Of a DNA stretch of 64,000 nt, positions 17,620 through 28,900 are shown one piece after another. Position 1 is the stretch's first letter; each line of letters begins with the position of its first letter. A program made the position numbers and the translations under genes. Below the pieces are notes generated by a model that was not told the origin of the DNA, did not search any database, and saw only the letters and a list, made by a program, of their open reading frames with translations. This DNA is from Clostridiales bacterium (lineage in GTDB: Bacteria; Bacillota; Clostridia; Christensenellales; Christensenellaceae), in the NCBI GenBank assembly GCA_015056045.1, contig SVGZ01000011.1, positions 1 to 64,000 of the forward strand. Reading direction: 5' to 3'.

Positions 17620-18501
17620 AATGGAGTCTCCTTTGTTTGGACGTTTGGATGTGCGGTATTGGTGCGGGGTCATCCCCGTATAGGCTTTGAAAAGACGATA
17701 GAAAGAAGGAATATCCTTTGCACCGCAGCGGTCAACGATCTCTGCATTCGTAAGGTCTGTACTCCGAAGGAGATCACAGGCATGGTCGATGCGGATCTTG
17801 CGGACGTATTCCATAAAGCTTTCGCCGGTGACCTTCCTGAACATACGGCTCAGGTGCGATTTGCTGATGTAAAGCTTTGCCGCAATGGATTCGAGCGTCA
17901 TGCTGTTGTCGCCGAAATTTTCCAAAATTTCGCGGATAGCTGCGGAAACGATCTTCCATTCTTTCGGGCGTTTGATGAGGACGGTATCTGCCTGGTTGAT
18001 ATAGCGGCCGAGCAGGATAAGAAGAAGCATCAGCTCAGACATGACGGCTTCACGCCATGCAAGCTTTTTTTCGATAACTTCTTCTGCGATCGCGTGATAC
18101 GATGCCTTGACCTTGTCCATGACTTTGTGGTTGAGCATGGCATAGGAAAAGGGAATTTTATCGCGGAAAATGCCGCAGCAATAATGCGGGCTTTCCGGCT
18201 GCGAAAAAGGCTGCTGCAAAGTATTGGAAGGATAGAAGGCAAGCGACATCACGGTAATATCTTCCCTTTCGTTTGCGGCAAAATAGGCGTGCGGAACACC
18301 GCTGCCAATAACGAAAAGATCGCCTTCCCGACATTCATAAGCTTCACTTAAAATGCGGTGGATACCGCTGCCGTCAACAACAATGCTGATCTCGATGAAA
18401 TCATTCATCTGCAGCTGTGACATCGTATAGGCCGGCTGGTAAACCGTTTTGAATGTGGCTGTATTCTGAAATACAAGGTTTTCTTTCAGGGAATTGTACA
18501 A
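16981..18501 (-). CDS. AraC-family regulator fused in frame to a corrinoid-binding methyl-carrier protein
   Basis: One 506-codon frame encodes two proteins that are normally separate. Residues about 25-110 are a cupin-type sensor domain. Residues about 185-290 form two AraC helix-turn-helix motifs ending TGMTPHQYR. After only about ten linker residues (SKRPNKGDSI) a complete corrinoid protein begins: helical cap, then the B12 domain with the cobalt-ligand motif GDLHDIGKNLV and GGAPVT. The TTG at 18501 follows AAGGAAGGA. The internal ATG at 17619 has its own AAAGGAG site, so the corrinoid part may also be made alone. Loss of a stop codon is the alternative to a true fusion. Confidence 0.85.
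   Translation of the reverse strand: MYNSLKENLVFQNTATFKTVYQPAYTMSQLQMNDFIEISIVVDGSGIHRILSEAYECREGDLFVIGSGVPHAYFAANEREDITVMSLAFYPSNTLQQPFSQPESPHYCCGIFRDKIPFSYAMLNHKVMDKVKASYHAIAEEVIEKKLAWREAVMSELMLLLILLGRYINQADTVLIKRPKEWKIVSAAIREILENFGDNSMTLESIAAKLYISKSHLSRMFRKVTGESFMEYVRKIRIDHACDLLRSTDLTNAEIVDRCGAKDIPSFYRLFKAYTGMTPHQYRTSKRPNKGDSIMSIYLEISENLQKGRFKKVGELVQSAIDAGSTASEIMNEGLLAGMNIIGEKFKNGEVYVPQVLVAARAMNTGMQVLKPLLASDGVKAAGKVCIGTVQGDLHDIGKNLVKMMMEGKGLEVIDLGTDVSPEAFVEAAIEQNCQIICCSALLTTTMDVMADVVKAVDAAGIHDKVKVMIGGAPVTDEFRNSIGADIYTSDAASAAEAAAAACAQA
17617..17633 (-). promoter_or_regulatory. Internal ribosome binding site for the corrinoid domain
   Basis: On the minus strand AAAGGAGACTCCATTATG sits inside the fused AraC-corrinoid frame. 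The Shine-Dalgarno match is at least as strong as those of neighbouring genes and fixes the start of a stand-alone corrinoid protein. Confidence 0.7.
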
Positions 18502-18528
18502 GATTCTATCCTTCCTTTGACTTTATTT

Positions 18529-19647
18529 TCAGATACGGATCTTCTTGATTTCTTCTGCGTAATACTGAACGAGTTCAAATTTGCTGCCGGGCATGAGTCT
18601 GTGGTCAGGGCAGGGAATGAAGCCGCCAAGTTCAGCGAGTCTCTTTATGCGTTCGAGTTCGCCGTCAACAGCTGCCTTATCGCGGCGGAAAGTTGTCTTA
18701 TCCATGCCGCCAACACCTAAAAGGCCTTTGCCGAGCTTATTTCTTGCTGCTTCAAACTGATCGCCCCATACGCCGATCTCGATCGGGAACATGATGTTGA
18801 CGCCGTTGTTGTACCAGATGGGCAGGAGCTTATCGGTTACGCCGTCGCAGTCGAGAGAAATGAGATCGATGCCATAGCTGTTTAAGAGGTCGTTGCGTTT
18901 CTTATAATGCTTTGCGCAGAGCTCTTCAAATGTATCGGGATCGATAAGCGGACCGTTTTTGAAGCAGATGTCTTCCCAATAGTGTGCGAAGTCGAATTTA
19001 ACGCCTGTTTCGAGGATCTTTTCAACAACTTTGTACTGCATATCTGCATATGCGTCAACGATGTCTGCGAAAAGAGTTTCGTCTTCATCGTAAAGAAGGA
19101 AGCTCATGCCGACAACGGATGTCATGTTGCGGATGTCGCCAAGTACACTGCCTACGTTCAGACCGAAGGGAACATCCTGCGGTTTTGTTTCGTTGAGCTT
19201 TTTGTAATAGTCAAGGTCAAGTCTGTCGAGTGTGAACTGCATTTTGGGAAGGAAGAGCTCTTCAAAAGCTTTTCTGTCCTTCAAAAGGTAGTCATCTTCG
19301 GAAGGAATGGATGTTCTGCCGGGTTTGATGCGCTCGATAAGACCTTCGGGGTTCAAAACACGCTTGGAGCCATCGGGAAGTTCTTCCAAAACTTCAGCTT
19401 TGAATGCGGGGAAAAGCTTCTGGTTCGGAACATCGAGTGTTGCCCAGTCGAAATCCCAGCCGATGATACGGTCAAGTTCTCTGTCAACTTCGTTGCCATC
19501 GCGAAGTTCATGTGCGATCTCTTTTTTGATCTTGCCCTGTTCAACCCATTCGTCGAGCAGTTCGCGCCAGTAGCCGAAATGTACAGCCGGAAGGCGATCT
19601 GCGGGTTTGTAATGCAGAATGTTGAGGGCACGTTCTCTGTTGGTCAT
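18529..19647 (-). CDS. UroD-family protein, candidate substrate-side methyltransferase
   Basis: A 372-residue TIM-barrel protein starting MTNRERALNILHYKPADRLP, the typical opening of UroD-like methyltransferases of Clostridia. It lacks the H-x-C pair of the second UroD protein. The equivalent strand reads ISLDCDGVTDKL, with FIPCPDH later. Such variants are the substrate-specific methyltransferases (type I) in O-demethylase-like systems, so I infer this one takes the methyl group from the unknown donor. It is the first gene of the operon and starts after GGAGG. Confidence 0.78.
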   Translation of the reverse strand: MTNRERALNILHYKPADRLPAVHFGYWRELLDEWVEQGKIKKEIAHELRDGNEVDRELDRIIGWDFDWATLDVPNQKLFPAFKAEVLEELPDGSKRVLNPEGLIERIKPGRTSIPSEDDYLLKDRKAFEELFLPKMQFTLDRLDLDYYKKLNETKPQDVPFGLNVGSVLGDIRNMTSVVGMSFLLYDEDETLFADIVDAYADMQYKVVEKILETGVKFDFAHYWEDICFKNGPLIDPDTFEELCAKHYKKRNDLLNSYGIDLISLDCDGVTDKLLPIWYNNGVNIMFPIEIGVWGDQFEAARNKLGKGLLGVGGMDKTTFRRDKAAVDGELERIKRLAELGGFIPCPDHRLMPGSKFELVQYYAEEIKKIRI

Positions 19648-19668
19648 ATGGAACCTCCTTCAAATAGC

Positions 19669-19681
19669 GTAAACATGTTAC
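19669..19681. promoter_or_regulatory. Possible operator at the corrinoid operon start
   Basis: The near-palindrome GTAAACATGTTAC overlaps the expected transcription start, just downstream of the -10. It could be the binding site of the AraC regulator encoded in the operon or of another repressor. Confidence 0.3.
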
Positions 19682-19691
19682 TTTACTTTAT

Positions 19692-19721
19692 ATTATAACA
19701 TCGTGCATTTTTTATTGAATA
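19692..19721 (-). promoter_or_regulatory. -10 region of the corrinoid operon promoter
   Basis: A perfect TATAAT (19697-19692, minus strand) lies about 45 bases before the first UroD start. The -35 region is poor (ATTCAA), as expected of a promoter needing an activator. No cobalamin riboswitch is visible upstream; 19722-19905 is AT-rich with no further feature I can name. Confidence 0.45.
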
Positions 19722-19907
19722 GGGCAGTCTTGTTTTAAATAAAAAATTTAACAACAAAACCACATAGTAATACGGAAAAACTTACAAAAGTATTAAAATT
19801 ATTGCGGAAAATCGGTGTTTTCTTTTGAATTTGAAAACAAACCATATAAAAAGCAATAAAAACATATAAAACACAGAGCCCCTGGGTATTTTCCCCTATA
19901 AACGGAA

Positions 19908-19944
19908 ATAAAAAAAGAAGACCACGATTTTTCGTGATCTTCTT
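19908..19944 (-). terminator. Terminator after pnp
   Basis: Minus-strand 12-bp stem AAGAAGATCACG/CGTGGTCTTCTT, with one G-T pair, followed by a T-run. It lies about 13 bases past the pnp stop. Confidence 0.9.
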
Positions 19945-19956
19945 GTCTGTTTTAAA

Positions 19957-22062
19957 TTAGAACTGTGTCGGAACATCACCCGGGCGGATAGCCTTGTGGG
20001 AGAGGTTGATGCGGTTCTGTTTATCGATCTCGATAACCTTGACCATCAGCATATCGCCGACGTTGACAACGTCTTCAACCTTTTCAACTCTGTTCTTATC
20101 GAGCTTGCTGATGTGTACGAGGCCTTCTTTTCCGGGTACGAGCTCAACAAATGCGCCGAACTGCATGAGTCTTGTGACTTTGCCGTTGTAGATTTCGCCG
20201 ACCTGAACTTCTTTTGCGATGCCCATGATGATGTTCTTTGCTTTCTTTGCAGCTTCATCATCGGGTGTGGAGATGAATACACGGCCGTCATCTTCGATGT
20301 CGATCTTAACGCCTGTTTCAGCAATGATGCGGTTGATCGTCTTGCCGCCGGAGCCGATGACTTCACGGATCTTTTCGGGGTCAATGTTGAACTGGATGAT
20401 CTTCGGAGCAAACTTGGAGAGTTCCGGTTTCGGCTGGGAGATAACCTTGTTCATTTCGCCCATGATGTGGAGTCTGCCTTCGAGAGCCTGTGCAAGTGCG
20501 CGTTCAAGGATCTGTCTGTCGATGCCCTTGATCTTGATATCCATCTGGATCGCTGTGATGCCCTTTGTTGTGCCGGCAACTTTGAAGTCCATATCGCCGA
20601 AGAAGTCTTCAAGACCCTGAATGTCTGTGAGGATGGTGATTTCGCCTGTTTCTTCGTCTTTGATGAGACCCATAGCGCAGCCTGCAACGACAGCCTTCAT
20701 CGGAACGCCTGCATCCATAAGAGCCATGGAGCTTGCGCAGATGCTGCCCTGAGATGTGGAACCGTTGGAGCTGATAACTTCGGATACCGCACGGATCGCA
20801 TAGGGGAATTCTTCTTCAGAGGGAAGCATGGGTTCGATAGCTCTTTCAGCCAGTGCACCGTGACCGATCTCACGTCTGCTGGAGCTTCTCATCATCTTAG
20901 CTTCGCCTGTGGAGTAGGGCGGCATATTGTAGTGGTGCATGTAGCGTTTGAAATCCTGATCGGAAATACCGTCGAGGATCTGACCATCGCCGATTGCGCC
21001 TAATGTAACGATCGTCATGACCTGTGTCTGGCCTCTTGTGAAGACAGCGCTGCCGTGTGTTCTTGCGAAGATGCCTGTTTCGCACCAGATCGGGCGGACT
21101 TCGTTAAGCTTTCTGCCATCGGGGCGAATGCCTCTCTTGATCTTTTCGCGGACGGTTTCTTTTGTCATGGAGTAGAGAACAGCGTCGATATCCTTTGCGT
21201 TTTCGGGATATTTTTCAGCGAAGTGTTCCTGAACTTCCTTTGTGACTTCGTTCTGACGAACTTCTCTTTCCTTGCGGTCAAATGTATCAACACTCCAGAC
21301 GACCTTGTCCTTTGCAAATTCACGGACTTCACCTTCGAGTTCTTCGGGTGCATGGTAAACTTCGAATTCAACAGCGGGCTTGCCGATCTCGTCCTTGATG
21401 CCCTGAATGAAATCGCAAAGCTTCTTGATTTCTTCGTGAGCAAAGAGGATACCGTTCAGCATTTCTTCTTCTGTTACTTCGTTTGCGCCTGCTTCAACCA
21501 TCATGATGGCGTCTTTTGTACCGGAAACGGTCAGGTGCATACGGCTCTTTTCGCGCTGTTCTGCGTTGGGGTTGATGATGTATTCGCCGTCAACATAGCC
21601 AACAACAACGGAACCTGTCGGACCCATAAAGGGAAGACCGGAAATGGAAAGAGCTGCGGAAGAACCGATCATGGCGTAAACTTCCGGGGGAATATCGGTA
21701 TCGACGGACATAACCGTTGCGATAACCTGAACATCGTTATAGAAGCCCTTCGGGAAGAGCGGACGAAGAGGTCTATCGATCAGACGAGCTGCAAGGATAG
21801 CCTTTTCGGAAGGTCTGCCTTCTCTCTTGATGAAACCGCCGGGGATCTTGCCTACGGAATAAAGTTTTTCTTCAAATTCAACGCTGAGCGGGAAGAAATC
21901 TACGCCTTCTCTCTGTGTTTTGGAAGCGGTCGCATTGACCATAACTGCTGTATCACCGCAGCGAACGATAACGTTGCCGCCAGCCTGTTCAGCATACTTT
22001 CCGGATTCGATGATGAGCTCTCTGCCGCCGAGCTGTGTTTTGTAGATGTGGTTCTGTACCAA
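19957..22062 (-). CDS. pnp: Polyribonucleotide nucleotidyltransferase (PNPase)
   Basis: 3'-to-5' phosphorolytic exoribonuclease. The 701 residues comprise two RNase PH domains (with [14 protein letters not shown] near 345), KH domain ([20 protein letters not shown] near 560) and S1 domain ([20 protein letters not shown] near 625). The start is TTG at 22062, about 10 bases after GAGG; no in-frame ATG lies near. Directly downstream of rpsO, the classic pair. Confidence 0.96.
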   Translation of the reverse strand: MVQNHIYKTQLGGRELIIESGKYAEQAGGNVIVRCGDTAVMVNATASKTQREGVDFFPLSVEFEEKLYSVGKIPGGFIKREGRPSEKAILAARLIDRPLRPLFPKGFYNDVQVIATVMSVDTDIPPEVYAMIGSSAALSISGLPFMGPTGSVVVGYVDGEYIINPNAEQREKSRMHLTVSGTKDAIMMVEAGANEVTEEEMLNGILFAHEEIKKLCDFIQGIKDEIGKPAVEFEVYHAPEELEGEVREFAKDKVVWSVDTFDRKEREVRQNEVTKEVQEHFAEKYPENAKDIDAVLYSMTKETVREKIKRGIRPDGRKLNEVRPIWCETGIFARTHGSAVFTRGQTQVMTIVTLGAIGDGQILDGISDQDFKRYMHHYNMPPYSTGEAKMMRSSSRREIGHGALAERAIEPMLPSEEEFPYAIRAVSEVISSNGSTSQGSICASSMALMDAGVPMKAVVAGCAMGLIKDEETGEITILTDIQGLEDFFGDMDFKVAGTTKGITAIQMDIKIKGIDRQILERALAQALEGRLHIMGEMNKVISQPKPELSKFAPKIIQFNIDPEKIREVIGSGGKTINRIIAETGVKIDIEDDGRVFISTPDDEAAKKAKNIIMGIAKEVQVGEIYNGKVTRLMQFGAFVELVPGKEGLVHISKLDKNRVEKVEDVVNVGDMLMVKVIEIDKQNRINLSHKAIRPGDVPTQF

Positions 22063-22080
22063 AATAATTATACCTCAACT

Positions 22081-22200
22081 TCCTTTTTTCTTGCGGACCC
22101 ATTCCGCACCGATGCGTTAAAAAAACGCTGCTTTTGCACTGCACTGCCAAATTTCTTTTGCAGCCGAAACGCCTTTTGGCAGGGTTACTGCCATAAAAAT
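22081..22200 (-). other. Structured pnp leader
   Basis: Between the rpsO terminator and pnp the minus strand holds small hairpins GGCAG-TAAC-CCTGCC and GCGGA-ATGGG-TCCGC. PNPase mRNAs commonly carry processed leader stem-loops used in autoregulation. That role is an inference here. Confidence 0.3.
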
Positions 22201-22244
22201 CATACACTGCAAAGCCGTATTTTCGGATGTATGACTTCCTCATA

Positions 22245-22280
22245 TCAAAAATGTGGAGTGAAAACAGCGTTTCACTCCAC
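22245..22280 (-). terminator. Terminator or attenuator after rpsO
   Basis: Strong stem GTGGAGTGAAA/TTTCACTCCAC (22253-22280) followed on the minus strand by ATTTTTGA. It lies 16 bases past the rpsO stop. Confidence 0.8.
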
Positions 22281-22295
22281 ACTGATAAGACATTT

Positions 22296-22559
22296 TTATC
22301 TTCTGATGCCAAGCTTAGCGATAAGAGCTCTGTATCTTTCGATGTCTTTCTTCATGAGATATGTGAGCATGCTTCTTCTCTGACCAACCAGCATAAGAAG
22401 ACCTCTTCTGGAATGATGATCCTTCGGGTGTGCATGGAAATGCTCGTTTAAGTGGTTGATTCTTGCTGTGAGAAGAGCGATCTGGACTTCAGGAGAACCT
22501 GTGTCACCTTCGTGTGTAGCGTACTCAGCGATGATAGCCTGTTTGTCGATTGCGTTCAT
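22296..22559 (-). CDS. rpsO: 30S ribosomal protein S15
   Basis: 87 residues, full length. The 16S-binding signature [25 protein letters not shown] is intact. The frame is open further upstream, but the ATG at 22559 follows GGAGG with 8-base spacing and starts the homologous region ([22 protein letters not shown], given here as the conserved opening). Transcribed ahead of pnp. Confidence 0.96.
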   Translation of the reverse strand: MNAIDKQAIIAEYATHEGDTGSPEVQIALLTARINHLNEHFHAHPKDHHSRRGLLMLVGQRRSMLTYLMKKDIERYRALIAKLGIRR

Positions 22560-22677
22560 GTCTTTTTCCTCCATAGACCGCGGACCCGGTATTGCGTCAG
22601 ACAACTCGCAAAACGGAGTGTGCGGTAAGTTAAAATGATTTTACAGCATGGCATGATCTGCCCGCTGCCACTAAACA

Positions 22678-22706
22678 ATGATACCATAGGGGAAGCCTGT
22701 GGTCAA
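22678..22706 (-). promoter_or_regulatory. Promoter of rpsO
   Basis: Minus-strand TTGACC (22706-22701), 17 bases, TATCAT (22683-22678). The 110-base leader is GC-rich and could hold an S15 autoregulatory fold, but I cannot identify one. Confidence 0.65.
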
Positions 22707-22843
22707 TGATTTTTTTACAAAAGAAAGCGAATTTTTGAGCAGAAAAATACGGCTTTCATAAGCCTATTATACCCCAAAACCCGAAAACAAGCAAACCATA
22801 TAAAATAATATCTTTAATCTAAATACAAAGATAACAAAAGTCG

Positions 22844-22871
22844 TTGATTATAAATTTTACAGTGGTATAAT
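22844..22871 (+). promoter_or_regulatory. Promoter of the giant surface protein gene
   Basis: TTGATT (22844-22849), 16 bases, TATAAT (22866-22871). A second TATAAT at 22906-22911 lacks a good -35. The rest of 22707-22843 is AT-rich and shows no gene. Confidence 0.5.
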
Positions 22872-22936
22872 TTTCGTATCGACATTTATTTAGTTAAAGG
22901 CACATTATAATATCAGTTTTTTGAAAGGGAAAAAAG

Positions 22937-25900
22937 ATGAGAAGAGCAAAGAAAGTTTTGGCGATGTTTTTAAGCATTTTGACTTTGGTCACACAGATGC
23001 TGCCCATAGGTGCATATGCTGCGCCGATTGTGAAGGTAAAAAACATCGTATCGGAAACAGCACCCGTTGATGCAGCGGTAGATGCCTGCGGCGACAACCT
23101 CACATGGGCATTTGATGCAGCAACGGGTACATTGACGATCTCCGGCACAGGTGCAATGTGGGATTACGAACCGCAAGCATCCCGTCCGTATCCGACATCG
23201 CCCTGGTATAACGGGACTGTCATTTATGAACCGACCACAGTTATTATCGAAGAAGGTGTCACGAGCATCGGCAGCTATGCCTTCTGGATCATGACAAGCA
23301 TTGAAAACGTCAGTCTGCCGGAAACCCTCAAGAGTATTGGCGAGCAGGCTTTTTATAGCTGCACGCACATTGAGAGCTTAACGCTTCCCGTAAGTCTGAC
23401 AAATATCGGCGACTGGGCTTTTGGTGAATGCACAGCGCTTACAACTGTCAACTATGGCGGAACGGAAGCAGACCGTGCAAATATCACGATCGGTGCGGTC
23501 AATGATCCGCTTTTAAATGCAGCTTGGACTTATGCAGAAGAAGTCACTATCGGTGGAGAATGTGGCGATAACCTCACATGGACATTTGACGCAGCCACAG
23601 GTACATTGACGATCTCCGGTGAAGGTGAGATGGGTGATATGTACGAAAATGGCGAATATATCATGCCGTGGGAGGACTATAAAGAGAATATTAGAGTAGT
23701 TGTTGTAGAAGAAGGCGTAACCGTTATTGAAAATCATGCTTTCTCAGATTGTATCAATTTAAATAAAGTTGAATTACCAACCAGTTTGGTTGTTCTAGGT
23801 AATTTCTCATTTGAGAATTGTAGTTCCTTAACAAGTGTTTCACTTCCAGTAGGATTAACGGCTACATATGAATGCGTCTTTGCGCATTGTACTGCCTTAA
23901 CGGAAGTTATTCTTCCTGAAGGGTTGGAGTCTATTTCGAATGGTGCTTTTATGTATTGCAGCAACTTGGCTAGTCTCAAAATTCCTGATAGCGTTTGGGA
24001 CATTGGAATAAGTGCCTTTGAAGGATGTGACAAATTAACAAATATTTCAATACCAGAAAAAGTAACAAGTATTAGCTATTATTTGTTTAGGAATTGCACT
24101 GCATTAGAAAGTATTTATATACCCGAAAATATAACGGATATAAATGATGGAGCTTTCAATGGCTGCACAGCGCTTGCCACTGTCAACTACGGCGGAACGG
24201 AAGCAGACCGTGCAAATATCACGATCGGCACAAACAACGAACTGCTGACAAACGCCGCTTGGACATATTATACATATCCGACAGAAGGCGAATTCGGTGA
24301 AAACCTTACATGGATTTTTGACAGAATGACCGGGACATTGACGATCTCCGGTACAGGCGCAATGCCGGATTATTCGGATGATTGGAGAGATGTTCCGTGG
24401 CTCAACGATACGGATAATCGTTATCGCATCAAAAAAGTCATCATTGGCGAAGGTGTTACAACGATCGGCGCTTCCGCTTTCTATGAATGTGATCAGATAA
24501 CAGAAATTTCGATCCCTTCAACGCTGCTTTCCATCGGTGAAGGTGCATTCAACTGTTCCGTCAAACTGGAAGCGATCGATCTTCCCGAAGGCCTTATCAC
24601 GATCGCGGATTATGCCTTTATCGATTGCTGGGCTCTTCGTGATGTTGTTATCCCGAGTACAGTAGAAACGATTGGTCGGAGTGCTTTTGCTTATTGTAAA
24701 AACATTACCAAAATTACTGTTCCTGAAAAAGTTACGGAAATAGGCAAGTACACTTTTACCGATTGTACTTCTCTTACAAGTATTTCGCTGCCCAAAGGCC
24801 TGACAAGCATCGGTCAATATGCCTTTAATGGCTGCACAGCGCTTACAACTGTCAGCTATGACGGCACAGAAACAGACCGTGCCAATATCACCATCGGCGA
24901 ATATAATGATCCGCTTCTGAATGCAGAATGGATCGGCTATGCGGCACAGATCGGCAATACAAAATATACAACTTTTGAAGAAGCTTTTGCAGCGGCAAAG
25001 AGCGGCGATACAATCGTGCTTCTGCGATACGCATCGTTCGATGAAGATGTAACGATCGATGAAAATATGGAAATTACCCTTGACCTGAATGGCTTTGATT
25101 TTGATGCCTATATTCAGATCGATGTTTACGGTCATCTGACGATCAAGGGAAAAGGAAATTTCTTTGGTTCCGGCAATGGGTTTATGCATGTCCATAGCGG
25201 TGGTTCCGCAACACTTCAGGATGCTGCTTTTTATCAGGAAGGCGATGGCTCGAATATTTTTATCACCGTAGACGGCAGCCTTGAAATCAACAGCGGCACA
25301 TTCTATCCCTGGCATTGCCTTGCCAATGCAACAAACGGAAGCATTGTCATTACAGGCGGCAATTTCAGCTCGCAGGATAATAATGAAGGAACAATGGCTG
25401 ATGCCGAGATCGTTTCGGGCAATGTCTTGATCAGCGGCGGTACATTTGACAGACCTGTTCCCGAAAAATACTGCGCAGAAGGCTATGAACCCTATGACAA
25501 CGGTGACGGAACTTATACGGTTGTTCAGGGTTTAACAGAAGCTATCAGCGGCGAATGCGGCGATCACCTCACATGGATACTTTCCACAGATGGCATTCTG
25601 ACGATCTCCGGCACAGGCGCGATGTCTGACTATGAGTATGTTGCGGAGTCGGAAACGATCGATTCCCCGTGGTATGCATACAGAAGATCGATCAAAAAAG
25701 TTGTGATCGAAGATGGCGTCACGAGTATCGGAAACTCTGCATTTGAAGGCTGCAAAGCCATGACGGAAATCGTACTTCCTGATGGTTTGACAAGCATTGG
25801 CGAATCTGCGTTCTATGAATGCAGCAGTCTTGCCGGTATCGATTTGCCGGATACGATTGAAACCATCGGTGAACGTACATTTACGCTTTGTGATAGTTTA

Positions 25901-28900
25901 AGCTCTGTTGCGCTGCCTGCAAATCTGAAAGAAATTCCCAACTATCTCTTTATCGGCTGTGCAGGTCTCACAGAAGTGATCATTCCCGAAGGTGTTGTCA
26001 GCATCGGCAACTCTGCATTTCAGGAATGTCCTATGCTCACAACTGTGGTTCTTCCCGAAACGCTGACGAGCCTTGGCGAATTTGTATTCAGATATTCCGG
26101 ACTGACAAATATTATTTTACCCGAAAGCATGACTTCGATCGCGGACTATGCTTTCTGTGATTGCGAAAAACTGGAAAGTATTACCGTTCCGAAGACGATC
26201 GGCAGTATCGGTATGTCTGCTTTCTCTAATTGCTATGTTCTTGCTGATGTTTATTACAGCGGTTCTGTGATTGACCGCAACAATATCACCATCGGTGAAG
26301 ATAATGATCCGCTTCTGCATGCAAATTGGCATTATGCGGAAACTGTTGTCACAAACCTTCGTCTTGCAGAGTATGCAACACAGCCGGGTGAGCGTTATGT
26401 TGGGGATCACTATGAACTCCATATAGCGATCGAAAACGACAACGAGACAGATTTCCCCATCACCGTAACATGGTATAAAAAGGATCAGACGGCGGAAAGC
26501 CATTCGCAGTATCCCGATGATGAAGATTCCTTTGGCTGGGAAGTATTCTATGAAGGCGAAACGAATTTTTCTATCAGCTACGTAACGACGGGAACGGATG
26601 AATATTGCATTGTCGCGGATGACGGCATTGAAAAGAAGTATTTTACCTATATTTTCTATGTAGATGAAAACTATGGTCTCTATTTCATCCCTGAAGGCGG
26701 CAAATCCAAAGTCGAAAGCTTCCTTGTCTATACAGGCGAAGAAATGTATTTGGAAACACGTGCAAGATCCTCGAGAGTTGATGCTGATGTTTGGTATACA
26801 TGGTACCGTGACGGCGAATGCATTGATGATGGATCGAATCAGATTTGGATCTATACCGATGATCTTGGCGTGGGCAGCTATACCTATACCTGCAAAATAA
26901 CCGACGGTACAGAAACGATCACTTATCAGGCGGAAGTTGTCGTGCAGAATCCGACAGGTCTTCGTTTTACATGGTCTCCCTATTATGAAAAGGAAGATAA
27001 CTGGTGGGTAACAGAAGGGGATGCTCTGTCGTTTGGCTACTTTGACATAACAAATGATGATGGCTCCGAGATCTTCTATCAGTGGTATAAAAACGGAGAG
27101 ATCATCGAAGGTGCAACGGATAATTGGTATGAAGTTAGCGAAATTCAGCTTTCCGATGAAGGCGATGTTTACCTTTGCCGTATCTGGGATGCCAATGACG
27201 AAATTACCTATACAGCAACGATCGAAGATGTAAGTGCAAATACAAACCTCCGCTTTGCCGATGAATCGATGCTGAGCGGAGAAAGCAGAACGATCTATCT
27301 GAATGAGGGGAATGGTATCCTCGATGGTCTTGCCATAAGCGACAGGGAAGATGAATACCCCATCAGTTATCAGTGGTGTGTGATCAATGACTACGGATGG
27401 AATGGTCTTGACAATGCGGTAGGTTCTTCCTATTCGATCACAGAAGGTACTTATCTGCAGGATTTCGACGGCATGGATTCGCTGAAAGCTGCACAGGGTT
27501 ATGCTGTGCAGGTCACAGATGGAGAACACACCATCTCATATGAATTCTATGTAAAGGATTTCTATTTTGCAGATCAAACCGAAGGGGAGATCGCCATGGG
27601 GGTCATCTATGGCGAAGAAACGACCCTTTCCGCGGAGGCTGTTTCCGTATTCGGCGACAGGACGACATACAGTTGGTATTATGAAGGCACACTCATCGAG
27701 GGGGAAACTTCGCCCACGCTGATGGTCATGGTTGAAGATGAAACAGACCTCGGTCGTTACAGCTGTGTTGTCATGACCGAAGTTGACTACACAAGCGAAG
27801 GGGAAGTGGCACAGGTTTATACAAGAAATATCTCTAAAGACTTCTATTTATATATCGAGGAAGATGTACAGATAAGTATCGATGCTTTCGAGATCATCGA
27901 CGGCGAAAAGCTCCATATCAAAGGTACAGCAAGCGCCAACGCAAACAGCGGTAAAATCTTTTTGGATTGGGAGTGGCAGGACGAATGGGGCAATTACTAC
28001 GAAAATGATTATGGTTTCTTCGATGATGAAATTCAGGACAAGTATTTCGATGAAGAAACAGGCCGTTATGTCTGTGCATTTGATCTGACAAAAAAATATA
28101 TTCAAAGCTATAATGAGTTTTCCTTCACGCTCAAGGCGCAAGGCACACATGAACTCGAAGAGCTTGCTTTTACCTACCTTTACGGCAACTGCCATTATGA
28201 AAACGGCGATGAATGGATCTATGCGGCCAATGTCGAATCCGTAGAAACAAACCTCCGCTTTGAAAACGGCAGAACAAATATTTGGGAAGAGATCGACCTC
28301 AAGGCTGAAGATATCGGCACGATCGTTCTTGATGCAACTGCGGTAAATGATGACCCGGAAACATACCCGATCACATACAGATGGAGCAATTCCAACGAAG
28401 ATTTCGACGATCATACAGATTCCACGATGACAGTCGAAATCGTTGGAAGAGATGATATAAGTGATTATTACCGCAGCAACTCTATTGAATATCGTGCAAA
28501 AGTAACGGATACGCAACGGGAGATCAACGCGACATGGTATTTGAACACCTTCTACTTCTTAAATGATGATGGTTATGAATACCATAACGTCGATCTTGGT
28601 GAAGTCGTCCTTCTTGAGGCAGAGGTCTATTCGGCAAGAGGCAATGAGGTCAGCTATCAGTGGTATAAAGATGATCAGCTGCTCGAAGGTGCGACAAGCC
28701 GTGCGTATGCCGTTGTTGTGGATGATACTGCCGATTACGGCACGTATAGATGCTACGCTTCCGAAAATATAGGTGAAGGTCGCATCTATATGAATTATCC
28801 TGTCTATCCGAAGACAACTACCTATGAGATCACGGACCTTTACCTCGTCGGCAATGAAAAACTCATCGTCAAAGGCAATGCTATGAGTGTCCCCCATGAA

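Noticed and set aside
15455-19647. UroD-like proteins as haem-synthesis enzymes
   Set aside because: Zinc-ligand motifs and corrinoid/RACo neighbours point to methyl transfer; no hem genes adjoin.
19648-19907. Possible cobalamin riboswitch before the corrinoid operon
   Set aside because: No B12-box sequence or GC-rich fold; the region is AT-rich.
21055-22383. 442-codon plus-strand open frame opposite pnp
   Set aside because: Antisense to a certain PNPase gene; cysteine/phenylalanine-rich nonsense composition.
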